From Amycolatopsis orientalis DSM 43388 (GTDB lineage Bacteria > Actinomycetota > Actinomycetes > Mycobacteriales > Pseudonocardiaceae), in NCBI RefSeq assembly GCF_000411975.1, contig NZ_ASXG01000086.1, forward strand, positions 1-64,000: DNA of 64,000 bases, given 5' to 3'. A model generated the notes under the pieces. The model had not been told where the DNA came from and did no database searches. It saw only the letters and a program-made list of their open reading frames with translations. Below are positions 16,972 through 25,443 of the stretch, one piece after another. The position numbers and the translations under genes were made by a program. How positions within the stretch are numbered: the stretch's first letter is position 1; each line of letters begins with the position of its first letter.

Positions 16972-17580
16972 GTGACCACACCACCGTTCGGCCTGCCGCC
17001 GGCCGCGAACCCGTACCAGCCGCTCCCGGTCCACAGCGGTCCGAAGCGCGTGTCGGGCAAGCTGAAGGCGCTCTTCGCCGGTCTCGTCGTCCTGGCGGTC
17101 GGGCTCGGGACGCTCGGCGCCTTCGGGTTCGCCGCGATCGCGCGCTCGGCCGGACCGCCGGTCGCGGGCAGCTGCCTCTACCTCTCGTCGCTGGGCTCGG
17201 AGACGCAGACCTACACCGGAGCGGACTGCTCCGACCGGGCCGCCACCTATCGCGTCGACGCCGTGGCCAACGGCCGGTCCTCCTGCCGCGGCGAGGACTA
17301 TGTGCGGTTCGAGCTGTACACGTCGGCCCGCAGCACCAGCAAGCCGTCCGAGACGCTGTGCCTCGCGTTGAACGTCGTGTCCGGCGAGTGCGTACGCGAT
17401 GTCTCGGACGAGTCGAAGGTCGGCAAGGTCGCCTGCGACGACCCGAAGGCGGAAGCGCGCGCGGTCGTCCACGACGGCGCGAAGTCGGCGTCGAACTGCG
17501 GGGACAAGGACGTGTCGCTGGTCTACGTCGGGCCGCCGGTGCGCACGATTTGCCTGCAGCCGACCGGGGCGAGCATCTGA
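16972..17580 (+). CDS. LppU/SCO3897-like membrane protein
   Basis: 202 residues. A Pro-rich cytosolic N-terminus of about 25 residues precedes one transmembrane helix (LFAGLVVLAVGLGTLGAFGF). The extracellular domain of about 145 residues contains several cysteines: GSCLYLS, ADCSDRA, SSCRGED, TLCLALNV, GECVRDV, VACDDP, SNCGDK, TICLQP. This pattern of paired cysteines resembles LppU-type actinobacterial proteins, whose function is unknown. It is anchored by a helix rather than a lipid. A GGAGGGGA site precedes the GTG. It is divergent from XPB and converges with the orphan binding-protein gene, 7 bases apart. Confidence 0.7.
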   Translation: MTTPPFGLPPAANPYQPLPVHSGPKRVSGKLKALFAGLVVLAVGLGTLGAFGFAAIARSAGPPVAGSCLYLSSLGSETQTYTGADCSDRAATYRVDAVANGRSSCRGEDYVRFELYTSARSTSKPSETLCLALNVVSGECVRDVSDESKVGKVACDDPKAEARAVVHDGAKSASNCGDKDVSLVYVGPPVRTICLQPTGASI

Positions 17581-17587
17581 TCGGCAC

Positions 17588-18547
17588 TCACCAGGCGTTC
17601 GGCAGCATCGCCGCCACGTCGAGGCGGTTGGCGAGCTGCCCGGAGCTGTGCATGAGGTCGGCGACGCGCTGCAGCCGCGTCGCCGAAAGCGTGGTCGGAT
17701 AGCTGCCGAGCGAGATCAGCGCGGCGGTGGTCTGGTCGATGTCGGAGAACGTCGGCAGCGCGTCGCGCACCTTCGCCGAGTCGGACGCGGCCAGCTGGGC
17801 CTGGGTGAGGACGCTCCGGAACAGCGCGAGCGTGCGCGGGTTCGCCGCGGCGAACTGGCCGGTCGCGGCGTAGCCCGAGGCCGGGAAGTCCAGGGTCGCG
17901 CCGGTCGAACCGTCGGCGAGGATCCGCGCGCCCAGCTCCTTCTCCGCGCGGGTGATGTACGGCTCGACCATCAGCGCCGCGTCCGCGTCGCCGGACTGCA
18001 GCGCGGCGGGCATCTGCCCGTACGGCCGGGGCACGAACTCGATCTTCGATTTGTCGACGCCCGCCGTGCCGAGCACCGCTCGTGCAGTGAGCGCGCCGAT
18101 GTCGTCGGGGGAGTCCACGGCGATTTTCGGCGACTTCTTCGCGGTCGGTTCGGGGTAGTCGGAATCGGGCAACGTGACGAGCGCGATAGTCGTGCGGCCG
18201 AACGTGTACGCCTCGCCCTGCAATTGCAGCGCGGTACCGGATCCGGCGGCGCGAAACAGCGACACGTCGCTGCCGAACGTCACATCGACCTGTCCGGACT
18301 TCAGTTTGTCCACGCCGTCGCTGTCGCCGAGTTCCACCAGTTGGACGTTCAGCCCGGCCTGGCGGAACTTTCCGGCCGCGACGGCGATGCGCAGTGGGGC
18401 GGTGTCGATCGGGCTCGCGACGCCGACCCGCAGCGTGGAGCGTTCCGGCGGCTGCGCTTGCCCGGCGTCCCCGGATCCGAACACGGAACAGCCGGTGAGC
18501 GCGAACAACGTCGCCACCAGCGCAAACCTCAGACCGCTCGCTTTCAT
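17588..18547 (-). CDS. NitT/TauT-family ABC substrate-binding lipoprotein (orphan)
   Basis: 319 residues with a lipoprotein signal (LVATLFALTGCS, cysteine near residue 20). The mature part is a periplasmic-binding-protein fold of the NMT1/THI5, SsuA/TauA class: LRVGVASPIDTAPLRIAVAAGKFRQAGL, KLKSGQVDVTFGSD, IAVDSPDDIGAL, LMVEPYITRAEKELG, DFPASGYAATGQF. It is a full-length homologue of the binding protein encoded at 27906-28931, sharing the C-terminal pattern TL-A-R-QRV-DL. No permease or ATPase gene accompanies it, so it either uses the other transporter or acts as a ligand-presenting protein. It is divergent from a NIT-domain kinase gene, with a perfect palindrome between them. Confidence 0.88.
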   Translation of the reverse strand: MKASGLRFALVATLFALTGCSVFGSGDAGQAQPPERSTLRVGVASPIDTAPLRIAVAAGKFRQAGLNVQLVELGDSDGVDKLKSGQVDVTFGSDVSLFRAAGSGTALQLQGEAYTFGRTTIALVTLPDSDYPEPTAKKSPKIAVDSPDDIGALTARAVLGTAGVDKSKIEFVPRPYGQMPAALQSGDADAALMVEPYITRAEKELGARILADGSTGATLDFPASGYAATGQFAAANPRTLALFRSVLTQAQLAASDSAKVRDALPTFSDIDQTTAALISLGSYPTTLSATRLQRVADLMHSSGQLANRLDVAAMLPNAW

Positions 18548-18585
18548 TCGCCATCCCCTGCCGGGAGAATCTCTGCCTCGTGCTG

Positions 18586-18613
18586 GATCGTATGGGCCGC
18601 TGCCCATACGATC
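18586..18613. promoter_or_regulatory. Perfect 12-bp inverted repeat between binding-protein and kinase genes
   Basis: GATCGTATGGGC, 4 bases (CGCT), then GCCCATACGATC. It lies 39 bases upstream of the binding-protein start and 131 bases before the kinase start. Its position between divergent genes suggests an operator rather than a terminator. The cognate regulator is unknown. Confidence 0.6.
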
Positions 18614-18743
18614 GCCCGCAGGGCGGTGCCCCCGCCAGGGTGGCTTCCCGATCTTTTCGCCGGGAACTACCAAGCGGTAGTTTCCGGCCGGAGCCCGAGG
18701 ACGTCCGTGGGCAGAAGTTCCCGCGGTGGAAAAGGAAGCACAG

Positions 18744-21404
18744 GTGACCCGTCGCGACGACCGTCCCCGTTCGGGTGACGCGACGGATCCGGCTGCCTCG
18801 CGTCCGGTCGGCGGCCGGTGGCGGCTGCGGAACTGGCGGCTGCGCACCAAGCTCTTCGCCGTTCTGCTGATCCCGGCGCTCGCCGTGGTCGTGCTGGTCG
18901 GCCTGCGGGTCAACAGCGACCTGCGCGACGCCCGCCAGCTCGCCGAGTTCGCGGCGCGCTGCCGGGTCGACTCGACCGTCGCCGAGGTCGTGCACCAGCT
19001 GCAGCGGGAACGCGACGTCACGGTCCGGTTCGTCGCGGGCGACCGCAAGGGGCCCACCGACATCCTCGTCGGCCAGCGCACCCGGGTCGACCTGGCGATC
19101 GGCGCGTTCGAGCGGTCGCTCGCCGACAGCAAGCCGCGGCTGGACGACTCCGCCGCGGGCGATCTGCAGCAGAGCGACGACCGGCTGCGAGTGCTGGGCG
19201 GCCTGCGGTATTCGGCCGAACACTCCGCGTATCCGCCGGACGCGGTGCTGCGTTCGTACAGCGAGCTGATCTCCGGCCTGCTCGACATCAGCGACACCGC
19301 CGCCGCCGACGTCACCGAACCCGACCTGGCCCGGCTGCGGCTGGCCGGGAACGCGCTCGCGCGGATCAAGGACCAGATGTCGGTCAAGCGCGCGATCATG
19401 GCCGAGGCGATCGCGCAGGGCACGCTCAACCGGGACCGGACGCGCGCGTTGCTCGGCGCGGAAGCCGAGCTGGCCGCCGCGCGCAGCGACTACCGCACCT
19501 TCGCCACTCCGGACGAGCAGCGGATGTACTCGGACACGGTGATCGGCATCGTCGTCGACATCGGCAACGACATGGTCGAGTCGGCGCTCACGCGGACCGA
19601 GAACAACCAGCCGCTCTCCGGCCTGGACGCGGACCAGTGGGACACCGCGTCGACCTACACCGTCAATCTCGCCCACCAGGTCCAGCAGGCGCTGCTCGTC
19701 CAGCTTCAGGAGAAAACGGACGCGCGAGCCGCCAGCGCCCGCGCGTCGACGATCTGGGACGGCGGAATCGTCATCGGCGTCCTGCTGGTCGCCGGGGTGC
19801 TGTCGGTGGTGATCGCGCGCTCGCTGCTGCGGCCGTTGCGGATCCTGCGCCGCACCGCGCTGGAGGTCGCCGACCACCGGCTGCCCGAGGCCGTGCAGCG
19901 GCTGCTCACCGAACCCGATCCGGCCCCGGAGAACCTGCGGCACCGGGCGGCGGTCGCGCCGGTGCCGATCTTCACCCGCGAGGAAGTCGGGCAGGTCGCG
20001 CGGGCGTTCGACGCGGTGCACGGCGAGGCCGTCCGGCTGGCCGCCGAGCAGGCGATGCTGCGCGAGAACGTGAACGCGATGTTCGTCAACCTGTCGCAGC
20101 GCAGCCAGGACCTGGTGGAGCGGCAGCTGTCCGTGCTCGACCGGATGGAGGCGGGCGAGCAGGACCCGGAGACCCTCGGCGGGCTGTTCGAGCTCGACCA
20201 CCTCGCCACCCGGATGCGGCGCAACAGCGAGAACCTGCTGGTGCTGTCCGGCACCGACCTGGTGCGCGAGGACACCGGGCCGGTGGTGGCCGACGAGATC
20301 ATCGGGGCCGCGCTGTCCGAAGTGGAGGATTACCAGCGGATCGAGGTCGGTCCGGCCCCGGCGCTCGCGGTGCGCGGCGACGCGGTCAACGACCTGGTGC
20401 ACGTGGTGTCCGAGCTGCTGGAGAACGCCACCCGGTACTCCGGGCCGCAGACCGCGGTCACCGTGGAGAGCGCGCGGATGCCGGACGGGGCGTGGCGGAT
20501 CGAGATCACCGACCGCGGCGCGGGCATGCCGCAGGCGGAGATCGACCGCACCAACGCTCGGCTGGCGCATCCGCCGGAGGTCGACGTCGAGGTGTCGCGC
20601 CGGATGGGCCTGTTCGTGGTCGCGACGCTGGCCGAACGGCACGCCATCGCGGTGAAGCTGAGCCCCGCTGAGGGACGCGGGCTCACCGCGACGGTCGTCG
20701 TCCCGGCGGCGTTGATCACCGAAGCCCCGCCGCTGCCGCAGCCGCCCGCGCCGGTCGAACCGGAACCCGCGCCGGAACCGGAGCTGCTGGCCCCGCTCGC
20801 GCCGCTGGCCCCGGCCGAGGAAGCCGAGGAACCCGCCGAGCTGGTCGCGCCGAGCCTCGACGACGCCGGTCCGCTGCGGCGGGCGCCGGTGGTCGAGGAG
20901 ACGCCGTCGTGGCCGGGCCAAGCGTCGCGGTCGCATCTGGAGATCGACGCGCCGACGGACCGGATGCCGGCGTACCGGGACGTGCTGTCGCGCTGGTTCG
21001 ATCTCTCGGCGCCGGCGGAGGAGCCGGCCGCGCCGGAGCCGCGCGTGGTCGCGCCGATGCCGGAGGTGCCCGCGTTCGAGCCCGAGCCGGAGCACCCGGT
21101 CGCCGAGCCGCGGCACGCCTACGAGGGGCTCCCGGAGTTCCCGACCGAGGACCCGGACGCGGCGGAGGCCCCCGAATGGCCGACCCCCGAGCACCTGGAA
21201 CAAGAGGACGGGGCCGAGGACACCTGGCCGTTCCTGCGGGTCGCCGACGTGGCGGGCGGCCCCGCCGCGGAGCCGGAGCAGCGGCCGATACTCTCGCTTT
21301 CCCCCGACGCGGTGCGCGCCCGGATGACGAGCCTGCAAGGCGGCTTCCGGCGCGGCAGGCACGCCCGGGGGGAAGACACCCCGCCACTGGATCGAAACGG
21401 ATGA
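18744..21404 (+). CDS. NIT-domain sensor histidine kinase, CvnA-like (orphan)
   Basis: 886 residues. Transmembrane helix 1 (LFAVLLIPALAVVVLVGL, ~38-55) is followed by an extracellular nitrate/nitrite-sensing (NIT) domain of about 270 residues (VHQLQRERDVTVRFVAG). Helix 2 (~338-360), a HAMP segment, and a coiled linker with FVNLSQRSQDLVERQLSVLD and LFELDHLATRMRRNSENLLVLSG follow. The HATPase domain has the N box ELLENATRYS and DRGAGMP. The C-terminal ~210 residues are acidic and Pro-rich, with YRDVLSRWFDL and a terminal RMTSLQGGFRRGRHAR motif that recur in the paralogue at 29506-32616. The GTG at 18744 is preferred for its AAAGGAAG site; a GTG at 18726 is possible. No cvnB-D genes follow; cutC does. 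Confidence 0.9.
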   Translation: MTRRDDRPRSGDATDPAASRPVGGRWRLRNWRLRTKLFAVLLIPALAVVVLVGLRVNSDLRDARQLAEFAARCRVDSTVAEVVHQLQRERDVTVRFVAGDRKGPTDILVGQRTRVDLAIGAFERSLADSKPRLDDSAAGDLQQSDDRLRVLGGLRYSAEHSAYPPDAVLRSYSELISGLLDISDTAAADVTEPDLARLRLAGNALARIKDQMSVKRAIMAEAIAQGTLNRDRTRALLGAEAELAAARSDYRTFATPDEQRMYSDTVIGIVVDIGNDMVESALTRTENNQPLSGLDADQWDTASTYTVNLAHQVQQALLVQLQEKTDARAASARASTIWDGGIVIGVLLVAGVLSVVIARSLLRPLRILRRTALEVADHRLPEAVQRLLTEPDPAPENLRHRAAVAPVPIFTREEVGQVARAFDAVHGEAVRLAAEQAMLRENVNAMFVNLSQRSQDLVERQLSVLDRMEAGEQDPETLGGLFELDHLATRMRRNSENLLVLSGTDLVREDTGPVVADEIIGAALSEVEDYQRIEVGPAPALAVRGDAVNDLVHVVSELLENATRYSGPQTAVTVESARMPDGAWRIEITDRGAGMPQAEIDRTNARLAHPPEVDVEVSRRMGLFVVATLAERHAIAVKLSPAEGRGLTATVVVPAALITEAPPLPQPPAPVEPEPAPEPELLAPLAPLAPAEEAEEPAELVAPSLDDAGPLRRAPVVEETPSWPGQASRSHLEIDAPTDRMPAYRDVLSRWFDLSAPAEEPAAPEPRVVAPMPEVPAFEPEPEHPVAEPRHAYEGLPEFPTEDPDAAEAPEWPTPEHLEQEDGAEDTWPFLRVADVAGGPAAEPEQRPILSLSPDAVRARMTSLQGGFRRGRHARGEDTPPLDRNG

Positions 21405-21407
21405 GGC

Positions 21408-22085
21408 ATGAGTTCGAACACCGCCCTGCTGGAAGTGATCGCGCTGGGCGCGCGGGACGCGGAGCGGGCGCAAGAGGGCGGAGCGGACCGGCTCGAACTG
21501 GTCTCCGACATGGCCAGCGACGGCCTCACCCCGAGCGAGGCGACGGTGCGCGAGGTGCTCGCGGCCACTGATTTGCCGGTGCGTGTGATGCTGCGCGCGG
21601 AGAACACCTTCGACGCTCGTGCGATCGACGAGCTGTGCGCTTCCGCGGCGAGCCTGGTGTCCGCGGGGGCGCAGGAGTTCGTGTTCGGCTTCCTGACCGA
21701 GGACGGCGAAGTCGATGCCGACGCGTGCCGCGCGCTGCTGAAGGAGATCGACGGGCGGCCGTGGACGTTCCACCGCGCCATCGACCGTTCGCGCGACCCG
21801 ATCGCCGCGTACGACGTGCTGGCCGAGCTCGGTTGCGACACGGTGCTGGCGGCGGGGCACCCGAACGGTGTCGCGAGTGGACTGTCGGTGCTGCAGCAGC
21901 TGGCGCGGCGGACCGACGGCCCGGCGCTGTTGGTCGGCGGCGGGCTCCGGGCACAGCAGGTGCATTTGCTGCGCGCCGGCGGCGTGCGCGGATTCCACGT
22001 CGGCGGCGCGGTGCGTCCGTCCGGGTGGGACGCTCCGGTCGACGCGGCGGCCGTGCGCGAGTGGGCCGAACTCGTCAAAGGCTGA
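21408..22085 (+). CDS. cutC: CutC family protein
   Basis: 225 residues, TIM-barrel CutC family. Typical stretches are LLEVIALGARDAERAQEGGADRLEL, DGLTPSEATV, VRVMLR, FHRAIDRSRDP and GHPNGVASGL. The family was named for copper homeostasis in E. coli, but that role is disputed and the catalytic function is not established. Its ATG is 3 bases after the kinase stop, so it is probably co-transcribed with the upstream NIT-domain kinase. A strong hairpin terminator follows. Confidence 0.88.
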   Translation: MSSNTALLEVIALGARDAERAQEGGADRLELVSDMASDGLTPSEATVREVLAATDLPVRVMLRAENTFDARAIDELCASAASLVSAGAQEFVFGFLTEDGEVDADACRALLKEIDGRPWTFHRAIDRSRDPIAAYDVLAELGCDTVLAAGHPNGVASGLSVLQQLARRTDGPALLVGGGLRAQQVHLLRAGGVRGFHVGGAVRPSGWDAPVDAAAVREWAELVKG

Positions 22086-22105
22086 CGCTCCAGTCCATCG
22101 AGGAA

Positions 22106-22144
22106 GGGAACCTCGCCGGGAATTCCAATTCCGGCAAGGTTCCC
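22106..22144 (+). terminator. Terminator after kinase-cutC operon
   Basis: GGGAACCTCGCCGGGAATT (22106-22124) pairs with the arm at 22127-22144 with one unpaired base in each, across a 2-base loop, followed by GTCTTTGCTT. The remaining ~265 bases up to the S53 peptidase gene hold no gene and presumably contain its promoter. Confidence 0.8.
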
Positions 22145-22410
22145 GTCTTTGCTTGACGAGCACAGTGCGAGTGTGTGCGCAAGCCGTCCGGAATGTCCGG
22201 GGCTTCCGGCTTCCGACCTCCGATGGTTTCCGGATTCGGCGGGACATCGCGGCGGGAATCAGTCATCAATAGCGCAAGTGGAAAACAAACCAACCGCGAG
22301 AAGGTCAGCCAAAAGTAGGTTTCGTCGCTTCGAGGGGTTTTTTAGGGTCGGGATACGGGTCGGTACCGCGATTTAGCCGCCCCGGTCCCCGCCTCTCGAG
22401 AGGAATTCTC

Positions 22411-24051
22411 ATGCGCTTGCGCAAGCTCGTCGCCGCCGCGGTTCCGCTGCCGGCGTTGCTGTGCCTTTCCGTGGCCGGCGTCGCGAACGCCGATCCGCTG
22501 GTCGCCCTTCCCGGCAACGCCGCCCCGCTCGCCGCCAGCGCGCGGTCCGGCGACGTCGCCGCGGACCAGCAGATTCCCGCCGCACTGTCGCTCAAACTGC
22601 ACAACCAGCAGGCTCTGGCCCGTTTCCTCGCCGACGTGCAGGACCCGGCCTCGCCGCAGTACCGGCATTTCCTCTCTCCGGAGCAGTTCACTGCTGCATT
22701 CGGCCCAACTCAGGCCGAAGCCGATCAGGCGGTGAATTTCCTCAAGCGCAGCGGCGCGCAGGGTATTGAGGTTTCCGGAAACCGTCAGGCGATCACCTTC
22801 TCGGCGACTGCCGGACAGCTGGAATCTGCCTTCCATACGCGTATTGGCAATTACACCGACACCGTCACCGGCCGGAAGTTCTATGCGAACGACTCCGCGC
22901 CGGAACTGCCCGCGTCGGTGTCCGCCGTGGTCGATTCGGTCGTCGGCCTCGACAACCACGCGGTGAAGCACCACGCCAAGCCGCAGCAGGCGCCGCGCAC
23001 GGTCAAGCCGGTGACCCCGAGCATCCTCAAGACCGCGTACGGCACCAGCGGCATGTCCGCCACCGGCGCGGGCGTGAACGTCGGCTTCGTGGAGTTCGAC
23101 GGGTACAAGAAGTCCGACATCACCGCGTACGACACGAAGTACGGCCTGAAGGCGGGCACGGTGAGCACGGTTTCGGTCAACGGAGCCAACTACGACTCCA
23201 GCCCCGGCCAGGGCGAGACCGAGGTCGACCTGGACATCGAGGTCGTGCACGCGCTCGCCGCGCCGGCGAACGACTACGTGTACGAGGCCCCGAACTCCAA
23301 CGCGGGCGAGCTGGCGATGTACCAGAAGATCGCGTCGGACAAGAAGGTCAGCGTCGTTTCGATCTCGTGGGGCTCCTGCGAGGCGGCGGAAGGCTCGGCC
23401 GCGGCCAACAGCGTCGACAAGGCGCTCGCGACCGGCACCGCGGAGGGCATCAGCTACTTCGCCGCCGCGGGCGACGACGGCACCACCGACTGCGCCCGCC
23501 AGACCGGCAGCAAGGCGCAGGCCGTGGACTTCCCGGCGTCGAGCCCGAACGTCTCCGGTGTCGGCGGCACGCAGCTGACGGTGAACTCGTCGAACGGCTA
23601 CAGCAGCGAAACGACGTGGAACGACGGCGCTTCCGGCGGGGCCGGCGGCGGTGGCATCTCGACGCTCTTCGCCGCGCCGTCGTGGCAGTCCAAGCAGAGC
23701 ACGACCAAGCGCAAGGTCCCGGACGTCGCCGGGGACGCCGCGCAGGGTTCGGCCTACACGATCATTTCCGGCGGCCAGACCGGGAACGTGTGGGGCACCT
23801 CGGGCGCGGCTCCGCTGTGGGCGGGCTTCGCCGCGCTGCAGAACGAGGTCCACAAGGGCGGCCTCGGCAACCTGAACGCGAAGTTCTACAGCATTGGCAA
23901 CGGTTCCTCGTACGGTTCCGGTTTCCACGACGTGACCACCGGCAACAACACCTTCAACGGCACCACCGGCTTCTCCGCCGGCCCTGGCTACGACCAGACG
24001 ACCGGCTGGGGCTCGTTCAACGGCTCCGGACTGTCCAAACTGATCGGCTGA
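22411..24051 (+). CDS. Secreted S53 family serine-carboxyl peptidase (sedolisin/kumamolisin type)
   Basis: 546 residues. A signal peptide (about residues 1-27, ending VANA) is followed by a pro-kumamolisin activation domain at ~45-180 (HNQQALARFLADVQDPASPQYRHFLSPEQF) and the catalytic domain. The Ser-Glu-Asp triad is visible: E271 and D275 in TEVDLDIEVVHA, and S464 in WGTSGAAPLWAG. The oxyanion aspartate is probably in AAAGDDGTTD (~353-360). The calcium-site end of the family appears as FHDVTTGNN ... GYDQTTGWGS. These enzymes act at acidic pH outside the cell. An AGAGAGG-type ribosome-binding region precedes the ATG. It is monocistronic between two hairpins. No inhibitor or partner gene is adjacent. 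Confidence 0.94.
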   Translation: MRLRKLVAAAVPLPALLCLSVAGVANADPLVALPGNAAPLAASARSGDVAADQQIPAALSLKLHNQQALARFLADVQDPASPQYRHFLSPEQFTAAFGPTQAEADQAVNFLKRSGAQGIEVSGNRQAITFSATAGQLESAFHTRIGNYTDTVTGRKFYANDSAPELPASVSAVVDSVVGLDNHAVKHHAKPQQAPRTVKPVTPSILKTAYGTSGMSATGAGVNVGFVEFDGYKKSDITAYDTKYGLKAGTVSTVSVNGANYDSSPGQGETEVDLDIEVVHALAAPANDYVYEAPNSNAGELAMYQKIASDKKVSVVSISWGSCEAAEGSAAANSVDKALATGTAEGISYFAAAGDDGTTDCARQTGSKAQAVDFPASSPNVSGVGGTQLTVNSSNGYSSETTWNDGASGGAGGGGISTLFAAPSWQSKQSTTKRKVPDVAGDAAQGSAYTIISGGQTGNVWGTSGAAPLWAGFAALQNEVHKGGLGNLNAKFYSIGNGSSYGSGFHDVTTGNNTFNGTTGFSAGPGYDQTTGWGSFNGSGLSKLIG

Positions 24052-24061
24052 ACGCGACTGT

Positions 24062-24102
24062 CGCGAGTGCCTGTCCCGGAGTTCCCGGGGCAGGCACTCG
24101 CG
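24062..24102 (+). terminator. Terminator after S53 peptidase
   Basis: An 18-base arm starting CGCGAGTGCCTG (24062-24079) pairs with 24085-24102 with one mismatch, across a 5-base loop, 10 bases after the stop. GTGTCTTGTGG follows. Confidence 0.85.
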
Positions 24103-24175
24103 GTGTCTTGTGGACTGAAGCGGCTACGGACAATGGCTGATTGACCAAGATCCGGGACGCTGTTTTGATGGCCGG

Positions 24176-25393
24176 GTGCAGCCTCTCCTGACGCCTGAGC
24201 AGCAGGCCCTCGTCGACCGCGCCGCCAAGCTCGCGGACATTTTCGCCGAGCGCGCGGCCGAGCACGACCGGGACAACACCTTCCCGCACCAGAACTACGA
24301 CGACCTGCGGGAGGCGGGCTTCCTCCGGCTGTCGGTCCCGGAAGAACTCGGCGGCTCCGGAGCCGGGCTGCCGGAAATCCTGCCGGTGCTGGAACGGCTG
24401 GCGATGGGCGACGGCGCGACCGCGCTGGCGTTCACCATGCACCTGTCGCCGCTGGGACAGTGGGCCAGCGTCTGGCGGCGCACGAAGGCGCCCCGGCTGG
24501 CGCAACTGCTGCGCAAAGCGGTGGACGGCGAACTGATCTGGGCGTCGATCACCAGCGAAACGGGTCTGCGCAACGACATGACGGACGCGAAGACCCGCGC
24601 GGTCCGCGTCGAAGGCGGCTTCGAACTGACCGGCCGCAAGAGCTTCGCGACCAACTCGGCGGTCGCCACGCACTGCTCGACCACCGCCCGCTATGAGGAA
24701 GCCGACGGCGGCCCGCGGCTGCTGCTGTGCCAGATCGCGCTGGACCAGCCGGGCGTCACGATCCACCAGACGTGGAACACCATGGGCATGCGCGGCACCC
24801 AGAGCAACGACGTCGAACTGGACAAGGTGTTCGTCGAGGACGCGGCGGTCGTGCACTCGCTGCCGGTGAAACACCTCGACTCCCGGGTGCTGGAAACCGT
24901 GTGGGCCTGGGCGATGCCCGCGTTCTCGGCGGTCTACACGGGAATCGCGGCGGGTGCGCTGGACTGGACCGTGCGGACGCTGATCCAGCGCGGCAAGGCC
25001 GAGGACCCGGTGCTGCAGGATGTGCTCGGCGAATGCCAGATCCTGCTGGAAAGCTCCCGCGCGCTGATCTACCGCCAGGCCGACGAGGTGACGAGCCGCC
25101 GCCTGTTCACCGGGGACATCCAGGACGGCGTGGCCCGCAGCGCGATCGTGAAGTACACGGCGGCGAACAACGCGGTTCAGGTGATGCAGCGGCTGGTCGA
25201 CGTGCTGGGCGGCATGTCCTACACGAAGGCGCTGCCGTTCGAGCGCATGTGGCGGGACGTGCAGGCGAGCACGTTCATGCCGATGGGGAACCTGGCGACG
25301 CGGAAGCTGGTCGGCGCGAACGTGCTGGGAGTGCGGACGCTGCCGGAGATCGGTCCGGACGAGACCGGGCCGGATTCGCGGGCCAAGGGCTGA
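24176..25393 (+). CDS. Acyl-CoA dehydrogenase-fold flavoenzyme
   Basis: 405 residues with the three-part acyl-CoA dehydrogenase fold: helical N-terminus (LREAGFLRLSVPEELGGSGAG), middle barrel (WASITSETG, GFELTGRKSFATNS) and helical C-terminus (VQVMQRLVDVLGGMSYTKALPFERMWRDVQA). At the place where medium-chain dehydrogenases carry the catalytic glutamate (in a YEGT-type motif after the RD), this protein reads STFMPMGN, so that glutamate is absent. It may be a dehydrogenase with the base elsewhere, or a DszC/SfnC-like flavin monooxygenase; the neighbouring sulfonate/nitrate-type transporter makes the latter worth testing. The start is the GTG at 24176. Confidence 0.8.
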   Translation: MQPLLTPEQQALVDRAAKLADIFAERAAEHDRDNTFPHQNYDDLREAGFLRLSVPEELGGSGAGLPEILPVLERLAMGDGATALAFTMHLSPLGQWASVWRRTKAPRLAQLLRKAVDGELIWASITSETGLRNDMTDAKTRAVRVEGGFELTGRKSFATNSAVATHCSTTARYEEADGGPRLLLCQIALDQPGVTIHQTWNTMGMRGTQSNDVELDKVFVEDAAVVHSLPVKHLDSRVLETVWAWAMPAFSAVYTGIAAGALDWTVRTLIQRGKAEDPVLQDVLGECQILLESSRALIYRQADEVTSRRLFTGDIQDGVARSAIVKYTAANNAVQVMQRLVDVLGGMSYTKALPFERMWRDVQASTFMPMGNLATRKLVGANVLGVRTLPEIGPDETGPDSRAKG

Positions 25394-25400
25394 GAAGCTG

Positions 25401-25440
25401 GTGAGTGGTTAAGCCGGTTAGAACCGGCTTAACCACTCAC
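25401..25440. terminator. Bidirectional terminator, palindrome family A copy 1
   Basis: A perfect 19-base stem (GTGAGTGGTTAAGCCGGTT and its complement) with a 2-base loop AG lies between the convergent flavoenzyme gene and the transporter operon. A related element with compensatory stem changes is at 56999-57038. Confidence 0.85.
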
Positions 25441-25443
25441 GAG

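Noticed and set aside
17523..22247. 1574-codon open frame on the minus strand antisense to the orphan kinase and cutC
   Set aside because: It is a high-GC shadow of the kinase and cutC genes and has Arg/His/Asp-rich composition without domains; the plus-strand genes have clear family motifs and ribosome-binding sites.
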